Shown here one piece after another: positions 34,518-44,472 of a stretch of DNA of 64,000 bases. The stretch spans positions 34,646 through 98,645 of the forward strand of contig DUSS01000009.1 in assembly GCA_012842495.1 (NCBI GenBank). Reading direction: 5' to 3'. Numbering within the stretch: position 1 is the first letter of the stretch; every line of letters begins with the position of its first letter. The DNA is from Candidatus Fermentithermobacillaceae bacterium. Lineage in GTDB: Bacteria > Bacillota > Sulfobacillia > Fermentithermobacillales > DUSS01. The position numbers and the translations under genes are program-made. The notes beneath the pieces are model-generated. The model was given only the letters and a program-made list of their open reading frames with translations. It had not been told where the DNA came from and ran no database searches.

Positions 34518-37500
34518 TTACACGGCTTCCAGTCTTATCCCCAGGATTTTCGATACCCCCGGTTCGTCCATGGTGACCCCATACACCACGTCCGCCGTCT
34601 CGATGGTGGGCTTTTGGTGAGTGATCACCAGGAACTGGGTATCCCTGGAAAGCCGTTTCACAAATTCGCCGAACCTGAGTACGTTCGCCTCGTCCAGGGA
34701 GGTATCTACCTCGTCCAGGACCACGAAGGGCGAAGGCCTGGTCTTAATCAGGGCAAATATGAGGGCAAGTCCCGTTAAGGAGCGCTCGCCGCCGGAAAGG
34801 AGCATAAACGACCTTCCCCGTGACCCCGGGGGCTGGGCGATGACTTCTATCCCCTTCTCATCCTCGGTCAGCTGCAGGTCCCCTTTGCCGCCGCCGAAGA
34901 GTTGCGTGAAGATTTCTCTAAAGTTGGTCTTCACCTGCTCGAAGGTTTCCCTGAACCTCCTCTCCATCTCCCGCTCGGCGAGCTCCTTTATCCGCAACAA
35001 CTCTTCCTTGGTTTTAAGCGCTTGGTCTTTCTCCTTTATATACTCGGAGATGCGCCTGGAGAGTGCATCATACTCTTCCTCGGCCCTTAAGTTCGGTTGA
35101 CCCAGGGATTTGATTTCCGCGTCTATTCCCTCGATCATGGAGAGAGCCTCGTTGCGCGTATAACGCCGGATGTGTGCGCTCGAATCGGGGTCAACTCCGT
35201 ATTCTTTACGCAGGACGACAGCGGCACGTTCCACTTCCTGCATCTGGCTGGAGATCTCAGCTCTCATTTCCTCCATCTTGGACGAAGCTTCGGCAGCGTC
35301 CGTCTTCAGCCGGTGGATTTCGTTTACGAGTTCCCCGAGAGCTCTTTCCTTTTCCGCGATGGCTGAACGTATGGACAGTATTCTTGCATTGATCTCCCGG
35401 GCTTGATAGTCCAGCTCGTCTATGGCCTTTTCGAGCCCGGCGCGTTTTTCCACTAGCCCTTCCTTTTCCTCGATAAGGCGGCAGAGTTCAGCTTGCTCCT
35501 CGGAAAGGGTTCGCCTCACCGAGTTTGTTTCGATCTCGATGGATTCCAGCCTGCGGTCTGCGGCTGAGAGCTCCGCTTCTAGGTTCTCCCGCTCTCGAGT
35601 GAGCTCTTCCCACAGACTGGCCGTGGCATCCTGGCTATCTTTCTCCCTGAGCTCTTCCTCGTACCGGCGAAGTTCCGCCCAGCAGCGGTCGAGTTCCTTC
35701 TCGAGCGCTCCCTCCTCGCCGGCGGATTCCCGAAAAAGGCTTTCCGCCTGCGCGAGAGCAGCTTTCTTCGAAGCGAGCTCCTCCATCCTCACTCGGACCT
35801 TATCCTCTTCTTCCGCCACCGCCCGCGACAGGCGGGAAATCTCATCGGCCAGGGCGGTAAGCTTGGCCTCAGCTGCCTGGACGCGAGTTCTGTACGAGTC
35901 GCGCTCCTGGAGAGCTTTGCTCCTCGTCACCTCGAGTTCCCCAAGACGCCGGGCTAACGTTTCGAGGGTCGCCGCAAGCCGCTTTTCCTCCTCGCTCAAG
36001 GAAAAAAGTTCCTGCTTTCTTTCGAAAACCTGAGCGTGCCGGGGTGCATCCCCTCCGGAAATGCTGCCGCCCGGTTCGAGACTCTCGCCGGTCAATGTGA
36101 CCACGCGGCAGGACCAGCCGGCCTTCCGCATGAACTCGAGTCCTGTGTCCATGTTTTCCGCCAGGACTACGCGACCGACCAGGTACTTCACTGCCTTCTC
36201 GATTTCCCGCGGATACGAGATCACGTCCATAAGCGGCCGTGCGCCTTTGACCTGTGCCATAGCTCTCCTGGCTTCTTCCGGAAGATCCCTGGGTCTTAAG
36301 AGGTCCAGCGGAAGGAAGGTTACCCGCCCGGCTTTTTCTTTCCTCAGGAGTTCGATAGCCCTGCGAGCGGACATTTCATCTTCCACGACTACGTTTTCAA
36401 CGCTCCCACCCAGAGCAGCAGCAAGTGCCGGTATGTATTGTCTGTCGCAGGACACAAGCTCTCCGACCGCGCCCACGATGCCCTTCAAGACACCCCGGGC
36501 CGCGGCATCCAGAACCGTCCTGGTCCCCTTACCCAGTCCTTCGTGAGTCCTCTCGAGGTCAACGAGAATCCGGACTCTCGCGGATACGCGGGACAATTCC
36601 GTCCTGGCCGCTTTCTCTTTTTCAGAAGCATTCTTCACCTCTTCACCGAGATCCTCGACAGCCCGGGTGCACCTCTCAAACTCCCCTCGCAGGGACCGGA
36701 GCGACTTGGAAATCGCATCGACCTCGTCCTGAAGTTCCTTCTGCCGTGCCCTGGACATTTCGATGGACCTGGTTGCCCCTGATATCTCGGTTTCAAGGGA
36801 CAACACCTGAGCTCTGAGACCTTCGACTTCTGCCCTCCGCGCATTCCTTTTCTCCTGGGTTTCCCTAAGCTTTTCTACTAGGGCCACCGTGTTTTGCCTT
36901 AGAGCTATGATTTTCTCCCTGAGAGCACCGGCCTCCCTCTCCCGGGCCTTCTTCTCCTGTTCTATCTCGTCTATTTGCTGCAATAGCAGGTCGCGTTCAG
37001 GCAAAAGCTCGTCTTTTCTTCGAAGAATCGCCTCTTTTTCCCCGGCAAGCTTCCGGGCAGCTTCCGCCAGAGCTTTACACCTCGCGGTCCTTCCCTCGAC
37101 CTCCTTGGAAAGAGCTTCAACCATCCCACCGAGGCCGTCCCTTTGCCGTGCCAGCTCCACCAGTCTCCTGGATATCTTCTCCCTCTCAGCAGAGGTGATT
37201 TGCTCAATCTCCTTTTGAGATGCGATCTCCCGTTCTAAGCGAACCCTGGATGATTCCAGTTCACCAACCTTCGTTTCCGCCTCTTTCAGCAACACCTCAG
37301 CATCGGAAAGCTTCTTGCCCAGGCTCTGAAGTTTCCGCTTGGCATGATCCAGGTCCCACAACCACGTGCCAGCTTCCAGTTCTTTTCTGGACGCCACAAG
37401 CTCCCTGTATCTTTTGGCGACGCGGCAGGCTTCCTCAAGTTCTCCCCGCCGGGTTTCGAGTTCCAGAAGCAGATCTTCGAGGCGTCTTAACTCCGCATCG

Positions 37501-38030
37501 ATTTGCTCCAGTCTCTTCTCGGTCTCTCGCTTTTCCATCCGGAACGCCCCGACGCCGGCCGCCTCTTCCACCCACTGCCGTCTATCTTCCGCGTGGCCCC
37601 CGGCGAGCTCGTGGATGACACCCTGCCCGATCACCATATATCCGGAATAAGAGAGCCCCATGCCCCCAGTAGCCTTGATGATGTCGCGCCAGCGACAGGG
37701 TACACCGTTCATCTCATATGAAGAATCGCCGTCCCTTGTAAGTCTCCTGGTGATCTCGAGCTCCGAACCCTCGGGAGTCTCCAGCAGGAGCTTGACCTCG
37801 GCCATACCCATAGCTTTCTTGCGCTCGGTCCCGGAAAAGATGACGTCCTGGGAAGCATCGCACCTCAATACCTTGGGATTTTGCTCCCCCAGAACCCACC
37901 GAAGCGCATCGACCAGATTAGACTTGCCGCAGCCGTTGGGTCCCACTATGGCGGTAACCCCGGGACTCAACGATAAAGTGGTCCGGTGATAAAACGATTT
38001 AAACCCGTGCAGGGTGAGGCTTTTCAGCAA
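34518..38030 (-). CDS. smc: Chromosome segregation ATPase SMC
   Basis: Condensin ATPase that organises and separates chromosomes. 1170 residues: N-terminal MLKSLTLHGFKSFYHRT and Walker A GPNGCGKSN (30-38), a coiled coil, the hinge around GVLKGIVGAVGELVSCD, a second coiled coil, then signature LLSGGERSLTGLALIFA and Walker B FVVLDEVDTSLDEAN. I chose TTG at 38030, preceded by GAGGAG, because homology starts there; 92 further upstream codons of open frame overlap the divergent S24-like gene and are not coding. Confidence 0.95.
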   Translation of the reverse strand: MLKSLTLHGFKSFYHRTTLSLSPGVTAIVGPNGCGKSNLVDALRWVLGEQNPKVLRCDASQDVIFSGTERKKAMGMAEVKLLLETPEGSELEITRRLTRDGDSSYEMNGVPCRWRDIIKATGGMGLSYSGYMVIGQGVIHELAGGHAEDRRQWVEEAAGVGAFRMEKRETEKRLEQIDAELRRLEDLLLELETRRGELEEACRVAKRYRELVASRKELEAGTWLWDLDHAKRKLQSLGKKLSDAEVLLKEAETKVGELESSRVRLEREIASQKEIEQITSAEREKISRRLVELARQRDGLGGMVEALSKEVEGRTARCKALAEAARKLAGEKEAILRRKDELLPERDLLLQQIDEIEQEKKAREREAGALREKIIALRQNTVALVEKLRETQEKRNARRAEVEGLRAQVLSLETEISGATRSIEMSRARQKELQDEVDAISKSLRSLRGEFERCTRAVEDLGEEVKNASEKEKAARTELSRVSARVRILVDLERTHEGLGKGTRTVLDAAARGVLKGIVGAVGELVSCDRQYIPALAAALGGSVENVVVEDEMSARRAIELLRKEKAGRVTFLPLDLLRPRDLPEEARRAMAQVKGARPLMDVISYPREIEKAVKYLVGRVVLAENMDTGLEFMRKAGWSCRVVTLTGESLEPGGSISGGDAPRHAQVFERKQELFSLSEEEKRLAATLETLARRLGELEVTRSKALQERDSYRTRVQAAEAKLTALADEISRLSRAVAEEEDKVRVRMEELASKKAALAQAESLFRESAGEEGALEKELDRCWAELRRYEEELREKDSQDATASLWEELTRERENLEAELSAADRRLESIEIETNSVRRTLSEEQAELCRLIEEKEGLVEKRAGLEKAIDELDYQAREINARILSIRSAIAEKERALGELVNEIHRLKTDAAEASSKMEEMRAEISSQMQEVERAAVVLRKEYGVDPDSSAHIRRYTRNEALSMIEGIDAEIKSLGQPNLRAEEEYDALSRRISEYIKEKDQALKTKEELLRIKELAEREMERRFRETFEQVKTNFREIFTQLFGGGKGDLQLTEDEKGIEVIAQPPGSRGRSFMLLSGGERSLTGLALIFALIKTRPSPFVVLDEVDTSLDEANVLRFGEFVKRLSRDTQFLVITHQKPTIETADVVYGVTMDEPGVSKILGIRLEAV

Positions 38031-38204
38031 CCCGGTCTCTCCTCGGAACTTTGCGTTTACTGATTTAGGATACACGACGCACGAACGAATTTGAAGCGCC
38101 TCGTCACATCCATGTACTCCTTCACACTTCCACCATAAATCCTGTAGTGTATTTACCCGTATTATGTAAAGGTTCCTCGACCCGGTCCATCTAAGTGGTA
38201 CGCC

Positions 38205-38840
38205 ATGAACATGAATTCTAGGCACATCGATGAATATACGATCCTGCGAAAAATAGCTGCGCTCGTGATGGAAAATCCCAACATTACCGTACGGGAGATC
38301 GCTCAAAAACTGGGCTATGCTGAGGAAAAGTCCGTTTATTACTGGCTTGAGAAGGCCAAATTCGCAGGAATAAAGGATTTCAAAAAGGCCGTGCTCACCG
38401 GCGCAGTTTCCCCCGGGTTTCTGGCGGGTGACGGGAAACCAAAGGCACCTCTAAAGGACGGGACGAGCCTCAAAGACGCCCTGAGTTTGGTGGATCTCCC
38501 CGTTCGGGGACATTTTCCTGTAAGAACGCCTGGGGAGAAACCTTTATCTCAGTATCTACCAATTGGTTTCGCTCCCGGATCTTACCTGGTCCCCGCTGAC
38601 GAAGACCTTGCGGCAGGCACGGTACGGAAAGGGGATCTCCTTCTGGTTGACCCGTCCTCACCGATCCAGTCCGGGGACTTGGTAATGGCTGTATCGGAGG
38701 CAGGAGAACCGCAGGTCCTGCGGAGGTATACAACTCCTCAGGGTGATGAGGTGTTCGTGGACCTGGCGGAGCCAGGCAGGACAACGTCACCCGCAACGGT
38801 GGCCGGAAAGATCATTCTGCTCATCAGGATTGCACCTTAG
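38205..38840 (+). CDS. HTH plus S24-like domain protein, apparently cleavage-dead
   Basis: 211 residues. An N-terminal helix-turn-helix (ITVREIAQKLGYAEEKSVYY, about residues 25-45) and a C-terminal LexA/CI-like fold (GSYLVPADEDLAAGTVRKGD, then LLLVDPSSPIQSGDLVMAV, about 125-180). LexA-type self-cleavage needs a Ser in the G-D-S-M loop and a Lys; here the loop reads ADEDLAAG without Ser and the Lys position reads VLRRY. Probably a regulator that lost autoproteolysis. Divergent from smc, sharing a promoter region rich in AT (38140-38180). Confidence 0.75.
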   Translation: MNMNSRHIDEYTILRKIAALVMENPNITVREIAQKLGYAEEKSVYYWLEKAKFAGIKDFKKAVLTGAVSPGFLAGDGKPKAPLKDGTSLKDALSLVDLPVRGHFPVRTPGEKPLSQYLPIGFAPGSYLVPADEDLAAGTVRKGDLLLVDPSSPIQSGDLVMAVSEAGEPQVLRRYTTPQGDEVFVDLAEPGRTTSPATVAGKIILLIRIAP

Positions 38841-38928
38841 ATTTCCCGGCCTGGGAGCATCATTGCTGGCCCGGCGCCGTAATCGCTTTCAGCGCCGCGG
38901 CACTCGCAAAATTGCCCGCAGCTAAAGG

Positions 38929-39630
38929 TTAGCCCGCGTCGCCCGCCCGGTAGCGGGCCAGGGCTTCCCTCGCCGCGTTTTCCTCTGATTCTTTCTTAGA
39001 AGATCCCGTTGCCCGCGAGACTTCCTGGCCGTCGATGAACACGGCGGTTGTGAATGTCGGCATATGATCCGGGCCTTCCACGTTGAGAACCCTGTATTCC
39101 AAAGTGGCACCCGGTCTTTTCTGCACCAGTTCTTGCAGAGCTGTCTTGGGGTCCTGCAAAGCGTCCGGAGGCTCGCCGCTCAATACCGTCTTCTCCACCA
39201 GTTCCCTGGCTCGATCCCAGCCGTGCTGAAGAAAGTAGGCCCCTATCACAGCTTCGAATGCGCCCGCGAGGTTTCTCGGCCTCTTCCTTCCTCCCGTCAT
39301 CTCCTCCCCCCGGCCCAGGAGAAGAAGATCCCCGAGACCGGCCTGGAGAGCAATAGCTGCCAAAGCCGGGCCTGAGACGAAGCTCGCTCTCATTCGCGTA
39401 AGCTCGCCTTCGGGGGAGTCCGGGTGTTTCTTTAAGAGGTAAGAGGCAGCGGCCAGCGATACTACCGCATCTCCTAAGAACTCCAGTCTCTCGTTGGATG
39501 GGATCTTGCCTTCGTGTTCGTTGGCGTAAGATACGTGCGTCAGAGCTTCCGTCCTCAATTGATCACTGAGGGACTCTAGAGCCTCCATAAGGACACCGCT
39601 TATTTCCGAGGCTGCTTTGTCTCCCCTCAC
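38929..39630 (-). CDS. rnc: Ribonuclease III
   Basis: Cleaves double-stranded RNA in rRNA maturation and mRNA turnover. 233 residues with catalytic signature NERLEFLGDAV (about 46-56), the downstream acidic site in NLAGAFEAVIGAYFL, and a C-terminal double-stranded RNA-binding domain (DPKTALQELVQKRPGATLEY to the end). Convergent with the S24-like gene and upstream of smc, as in most Bacillota apart from that insertion. Confidence 0.95.
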   Translation of the reverse strand: MRGDKAASEISGVLMEALESLSDQLRTEALTHVSYANEHEGKIPSNERLEFLGDAVVSLAAASYLLKKHPDSPEGELTRMRASFVSGPALAAIALQAGLGDLLLLGRGEEMTGGRKRPRNLAGAFEAVIGAYFLQHGWDRARELVEKTVLSGEPPDALQDPKTALQELVQKRPGATLEYRVLNVEGPDHMPTFTTAVFIDGQEVSRATGSSKKESEENAAREALARYRAGDAG

Positions 39631-39841
39631 CCACTTCAGCCTCCAAGCGTCAAGGAGTTCATGATAACCGCGTTCAGTGGAACTCTACGGTTTTCGATAG
39701 GACACCGTCAAGGCCGTACCGGTTCCCCGTAGTCTCAGACTCATCCGGACCGCGCAGGAGGGCTGGCGCCGGGTGCTCGGGAAAATTCTACCTCGGGATT
39801 GAAACTCTTTTGCCCACAGACCGGGTCTATTCTACCGGCAG

Positions 39842-40495
39842 GTGAATCTCTTGGACAGCAGCGACCTGGAATGTGCCAGACGAGGCGATGCGGATGCGTT
39901 CGCCCGCCTTGTTCTTCCTCTTGAACATAAGATGTACCAGTTAGCTCTGGGTATAACCGGCAACCGTGAGGACGCGGAGGACGCCTGGCAGAACACTCTG
40001 GTAAAAGCGTGGCGGAGCCTGGCGAAACTAAGAGAGCCTGGCGCGTTTGCAACGTGGCTAACCAGGATCGTCCTCAACGAGGCTAAGCGGGTCTGCCGAA
40101 GCCGGGAAAGGCAATACCTAATATTGAACTTAATCTTGCGGCATTTCAACAGCCCGGACAACTTTCCACCTGATTGCAGTGATATATTAGCATGCATTCA
40201 AGAGCTCAAACCCGAGCAGAAAGAGGTTATCCTCCTTCGGTACTGGCTCGATATGCCTTTCGAGGATATAGCAGACATTGTTGGAGTGCCTCTTAATACA
40301 GCTAAGACGCGGCTGTACCGGGCACTCGAACAGCTAAGGAGCCTTCTGCAAGGACGCCGTTATTCTGTGACACAAGCAGACCGCACAAGTAAGTGTCAAA
40401 CACCAGTTAATTCACCCACCTCAGTGACCCGCGCAGCGGGGGTTTCAACGCATAAGGAGGATCAGGGAGATGAACAGCTACAATTTCGACCATAG
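39842..40495 (+). CDS. ECF-type RNA polymerase sigma factor
   Basis: 217 residues: region 2 (ARLVLPLEHKMYQLALGITG and NREDAEDAWQNTLVKAWRSL) and region 4 (LLRYWLDMPFEDIADIVGVP with KTRLYRALEQLR). The last 45 residues are poorly conserved. GTG at 39842 is the first start; a TTG at 39851 has AGGTGA at better spacing. It overlaps the next gene, a membrane DUF4179 protein, by 26 bases, the usual sigma/anti-sigma coupling, so the pair probably forms a surface-stress switch. Confidence 0.87.
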   Translation: MNLLDSSDLECARRGDADAFARLVLPLEHKMYQLALGITGNREDAEDAWQNTLVKAWRSLAKLREPGAFATWLTRIVLNEAKRVCRSRERQYLILNLILRHFNSPDNFPPDCSDILACIQELKPEQKEVILLRYWLDMPFEDIADIVGVPLNTAKTRLYRALEQLRSLLQGRRYSVTQADRTSKCQTPVNSPTSVTRAAGVSTHKEDQGDEQLQFRP

Positions 40496-42023
40496 TGAAT
40501 CCGACCTCGCCGTCGGCATCAAAAAGGCTCTTTCTGCGTGGCTTTCAGAGGTAAGTCCTCGTCACGGAGTACTGGACTTCGCAAGGCAAAAGAGATCCCG
40601 GTATAGAAGCCCGCTCGAAGTAATAAGGGACGCAGTCTACCGCTTACCCCGTGTCTTTACAACCGCACCAGCTGTTATCGTTATCCTGACCTTGTTCATC
40701 TTCAGCCTCGTACAGATTCCCTTGGTGGCCCGGGCTTTTTCCTCGATCCCCGCCGTCGGTAAGGCATACCAGGACTTTCTCGAATGGGCCGGACTAGATG
40801 TCGCCTACCAGGCCGGTGTCATAAACGAAATCCGGAAGACGATCACTCAGAGTGGTATCACCGTTGAAGTCATAGGGGCGATCTGCGACGGCACGCAAAC
40901 GGTGGTTTATTACACGGTCGGTCCCTCTGACTCTTCCGGAGCTTCCTCGGTGGATGAGCAACTGGATGGTCTCATGTTGACCAGCAAACTCTACGGTGGT
41001 GGCTGGAAGGATGAAGGTATCGCATCCTATTTTTACCCGGTTGATGGAAGGTACTTTTGTGTGATACGCGAAAAACCCGTTTCGTGGATCGCCAGGCTTC
41101 TGGGTGCGAAGCTCACTCTCATGGTCCAAGCGGTAAGACCAACGGATGAGCTGCCGGGTCTTTATGGAGTAAGCCGAAACATTTCGCCTGTCTACACCTG
41201 GAAGGTCTCTTTTCCCGTACAAACCATTACCGGTGAGGCGGAAACCATCAAGATTGGCAAGACGATCATCAGCGGAAACGACAAGTTCACCCTGACGGAG
41301 ATCGTCTTCGCGCCTACGCAAACTATTTTGCGGTTTGAGATAGAGGCGCTTTCCGAAGACATCTCCGCGCCCTTCCGCGACCCCGGGACCAACAGATGGC
41401 CTCGGTTGGGCGATTGCTTTTCCCTGGTCACTTCCGATGGGAAGAGCATCCCTTACTACGGTAATAACCTTTCGAACGAGAGCGACAAACGAAAGTGTGA
41501 GGCGTACTTCTGGCCTACGACGAGACGGGACATATCGGTCTTGTTCAAAGAGCTGCTCACGGAGCCCAATCCGTTACAGATACCTCTCAGGGAGGGGGTA
41601 AGCGTTAAATGTACGGTGGGAGGCTCCATCGAAATAACCGAGGTTGATACGCTTGAAACCGTGACACGCGTAACTTTGAAATACACAGGAAATCTGACGC
41701 TTCACGATGCAGACATACGACTTAGGAAAGTCACCGGTGACGAGGTGGCAGGCGAAGAGCGCATTTTCACAAGGTGTACCAGGCACCTCGACTCACGGAG
41801 CGTACAGTACACATTCGTTCCGGGTTTTGACGCGAATCAATATGAGATCTGGGTCTTCCCTTACTTCCTTGAAATAGAGGGCACCCCCGTGTTCGAAGTA
41901 CAAGGCCCAAGTGCGTCCTACTCATATCGCCTCAACACGAGGCATGCGTTTTGCCCGCCGAAACCGAACGAGTTCTTCAGGGCCGCCCGCACCAGCGCCT
42001 TTCTTGCGCCTTCCACCACGTAG
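40470..42023 (+). CDS. DUF4179-type membrane protein, probable anti-sigma partner
   Basis: 517 residues. About 60 cytoplasmic residues precede a single membrane helix (about residues 66-90, APAVIVILTLFIFSLVQIPL). The outer part contains DUF4179-like sequence (YQDFLEWAGLDVAYQAGVIN; TVEVIGAICDGTQTVVYYTV). Such proteins bind the ECF factor encoded just upstream. GGAGG precedes the ATG. The final 35 residues are read antisense through the 3' end of fabF (106-base convergent overlap) and look unlike the rest, so the natural stop may have been lost. Confidence 0.78.
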   Translation: MNSYNFDHSESDLAVGIKKALSAWLSEVSPRHGVLDFARQKRSRYRSPLEVIRDAVYRLPRVFTTAPAVIVILTLFIFSLVQIPLVARAFSSIPAVGKAYQDFLEWAGLDVAYQAGVINEIRKTITQSGITVEVIGAICDGTQTVVYYTVGPSDSSGASSVDEQLDGLMLTSKLYGGGWKDEGIASYFYPVDGRYFCVIREKPVSWIARLLGAKLTLMVQAVRPTDELPGLYGVSRNISPVYTWKVSFPVQTITGEAETIKIGKTIISGNDKFTLTEIVFAPTQTILRFEIEALSEDISAPFRDPGTNRWPRLGDCFSLVTSDGKSIPYYGNNLSNESDKRKCEAYFWPTTRRDISVLFKELLTEPNPLQIPLREGVSVKCTVGGSIEITEVDTLETVTRVTLKYTGNLTLHDADIRLRKVTGDEVAGEERIFTRCTRHLDSRSVQYTFVPGFDANQYEIWVFPYFLEIEGTPVFEVQGPSASYSYRLNTRHAFCPPKPNEFFRAARTSAFLAPSTT

Positions 42024-43204
42024 TCCAGATCGCATTCGGGATCGGGCTCTTCGTAGTTTATCGTCGGCGGGATCACACCGTCATAAACCGCCATGATCGT
42101 CGCGATCGTCTCGACCGCCCCTGCCGCCCCCAGGAGGTGACCGATCATGGATTTAGTAGATGAGACCGGAATGTGATAGGCCCTCTCGCCGAATACCTTC
42201 TTAATGGCCTGGGTCTCGTTTAGGTCGTTGGCGGGTGTGCTCGTCCCGTGGGCGTTGATGTAATCGATATCGCCGGGTACAAGCCCGGCGTCCCGAATGG
42301 CCGCCAACATAGCGCGCGCGGCACCCTCGCCGTTGGGAGACGGTGCCGTGATATGATAGGCGTCAGCGGACATTCCATATCCCGATATCAGGCAGTAAAT
42401 CCTGGCTCCTCGCGACACGGCATGGTCCAAAGACTCAAGCACCAGCGCCCCTGCACCTTCACCCATCACGAACCCGTCGCGACGCTTATCGAAAGGCATC
42501 GAAGCTTTCCCCTCGAGGTCGTTTTGAACGCTCATCGCCTTCATGGAACAAAATCCGGCAAACGCCAGGGGAACGAGGGGTGCTTCCGTTCCTCCTGCAA
42601 CCATCACATCGGCGTCTCCCCTGCGGATGATCTCGAAAGCGTCACCGATGGCGTTTGCCCCTGAGGCGCATGCTGTGACCACGGTATCTATGGGTCCTCT
42701 CAGCCCCAGGTCTATGGCCACCTGGCCTGAGGCCATGTTAGCGATCATCATCGGGATGAAAAAGGGAGATACCCTGTCCGATCCCTTTTGCCGGAATACC
42801 TCTTCCTGTTCCACGAGAGTTGTGATGCCACCGATACCGGTACCGAAGATGACCCCGGACCTGTCGGGATCGAATTTGCCGGAGATGCCCGCATCCTCCA
42901 CCGCCATTCGCGCGGTGACTACGGCGAACTGGACGAACCTGTCCATCTTCCTTGCTTCGCGTCTATCTAGATACTGGTAGGGGTCAAAATCCACTTCGCC
43001 GGCGATTTGGGTGGGAAAAGTGGAGGGTTCAAACCTGGTCACGCGCCGGATTCCGCTGTTACCTTCTTTTAAAGCTTGCCAAAACTCTTCGCGACCGGTT
43101 CCTATCGGGCTTATGACTCCGACTCCCGTAACCGCAACGGGGCGGTTCCTCTCCATCTGCTGAGTTGCCCGAACCAGATCTTCCACTAGAAGCATATCCT
43201 CCAT
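41918..43204 (-). CDS. fabF: Beta-ketoacyl-ACP synthase II
   Basis: Elongation condensing enzyme of fatty acid synthesis. 428 residues: VAVTGVGVISPIGTGREEFW near the start, catalytic Cys in DTVVTACASGANAIG, His in NAHGTSTPANDLNE and in SMIGHLLGAAGAVE, and the C-terminal NSFGFGGQNACLV. An internal ATG at 43156 could be the start, but it has no site, while 43204 follows GGGGGAAGAG. Last gene of the FapR-controlled operon, 228 bases after acpP. Confidence 0.95.
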   Translation of the reverse strand: MEDMLLVEDLVRATQQMERNRPVAVTGVGVISPIGTGREEFWQALKEGNSGIRRVTRFEPSTFPTQIAGEVDFDPYQYLDRREARKMDRFVQFAVVTARMAVEDAGISGKFDPDRSGVIFGTGIGGITTLVEQEEVFRQKGSDRVSPFFIPMMIANMASGQVAIDLGLRGPIDTVVTACASGANAIGDAFEIIRRGDADVMVAGGTEAPLVPLAFAGFCSMKAMSVQNDLEGKASMPFDKRRDGFVMGEGAGALVLESLDHAVSRGARIYCLISGYGMSADAYHITAPSPNGEGAARAMLAAIRDAGLVPGDIDYINAHGTSTPANDLNETQAIKKVFGERAYHIPVSSTKSMIGHLLGAAGAVETIATIMAVYDGVIPPTINYEEPDPECDLDYVVEGARKALVRAALKNSFGFGGQNACLVLRRYE

Positions 43205-43432
43205 CGGAGTTTCTCTTCCCCCTGTCTTCTGCTCCTATATTCCAGGGAATGCTCGGCGGCACAGACCGGTGGCTGACGCGCTCCACCTTCCTCCGCCCGA
43301 CAAGGTGCCCTACGACTCGAGGAATCCTCCGTAACCCTGCCACACTTCGCCCGGTAGGCCCAGATGTGTATCCCGCGTCCCGGGGTAGCTCCGAAACAAG
43401 CGTTCCTGCCGGGACGCGGGGATCGTGCAAGT

Positions 43433-43690
43433 TTACCCGTTATCTTTGGAGTGTCGCCTGATATACTCGACGGCGTCTCTCACGGTGGAGAGGTTTTCCG
43501 CATCCTCGTCAGGGATACTCAGGTTGAATTCCCCTTCCATCGCCATTATGAGGTCCACTATCTCAAGGGAGTCCGCCCCCAGGTCGTCGATAAAGGATGC
43601 ATCCATGGTGACTGAGGATTCGTCCACGCCGAGTTGCTCGACAATGATCTTCTTGATCCTCTCGAAGATCTCATCTGCTGACACCCGCAT
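43433..43690 (-). CDS. acpP: Acyl carrier protein
   Basis: 85 residues with the phosphopantetheine attachment Ser in [20 protein letters not shown] (near Ser41) and the usual acidic composition. Carries growing acyl chains between the Fab enzymes encoded around it. Confidence 0.96.
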   Translation of the reverse strand: MRVSADEIFERIKKIIVEQLGVDESSVTMDASFIDDLGADSLEIVDLIMAMEGEFNLSIPDEDAENLSTVRDAVEYIRRHSKDNG

Positions 43691-43716
43691 TCACCTCCTT
43701 TTCGCCACAGCATGAT

Positions 43717-44472
43717 CTATGAAACCCATCCCATAGACATGCCTCCGTCCACCACGAGGACCTGCCCGGTCATATACGCTGCTCCGGGTGAAACCAGGAA
43801 GCTGACCACGTAGGCCACATCTTCGGGTGTACCTGCGCGCCCGAGGGGAATCATGCTCTCCATCTTTTCCTTGATGGTTTGGGGCAACGCCTTGGTCATT
43901 TCGGTATCTATGTACCCGGGCGCCACGACGTTGGCGGTTATACCGTACCGGGCGAGTTCTTTAGCAATCGCTTTCGTGAACCCTATGATTCCCGCCTTGG
44001 AAGCACAGTAATTAGCTTGACCGATGTTGCCTGTGAGCGCCACCACCGATGATATGCTCACGATCCGGCCTGATCGTTGCCTCATCATTTGACGGGCGGC
44101 CGCTCTGGTGACGTTGTACACCCCCTTCAGGTTGACGGACATAACCTTGTCCCAGTCTTCTTCGGACATCCTGGCAAGCAAAGCATCCCGTGTCACGCCG
44201 GCGTTACAGACCAGGACATCCAGCCGTCCGAACCTGGCTATAACTTCCCCTACCATTCTTTCGGACTCTTGGAAATCGGCAACGTCCGCTTTGACAACGA
44301 ACGCTTCACCGCCCGACCCCAGTATCTTCTCCTCGGTTTCCCGAGCTCCTCTTTCGTCGGTGGAGTAATTCACCGCCACTTTAAACCCATCTTTGGCAAG
44401 TTTCAGCGCCACAGCCCGGCCGATTCCCCGGGAAGCTCCTGTTATCAGGGCAGATGAAGTCGCGCCAATCAT
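43717..44472 (-). CDS. fabG: 3-oxoacyl-ACP reductase
   Basis: 251-residue SDR enzyme reducing beta-ketoacyl-ACP with NADPH. TGASRGIGRAVALKLAKDG at the start, NAGVTRDALLARM near 90, Ser in ISSVVALTGNIGQ and YCASKAGIIGFTKA for the active Tyr/Lys, and the end YMTGQVLVVDGGMSM. Its start overlaps the fabD stop by four bases, so it is coupled. Confidence 0.95.
   Translation of the reverse strand: MIGATSSALITGASRGIGRAVALKLAKDGFKVAVNYSTDERGARETEEKILGSGGEAFVVKADVADFQESERMVGEVIARFGRLDVLVCNAGVTRDALLARMSEEDWDKVMSVNLKGVYNVTRAAARQMMRQRSGRIVSISSVVALTGNIGQANYCASKAGIIGFTKAIAKELARYGITANVVAPGYIDTEMTKALPQTIKEKMESMIPLGRAGTPEDVAYVVSFLVSPGAAYMTGQVLVVDGGMSMGWVS

Noticed and set aside
39660..39841. ECF-type promoter for autoregulation of the sigma gene
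   Set aside because: A GGAACT and a CGTC occur, but their spacing (about 21 bases) is too long for known ECF promoters.
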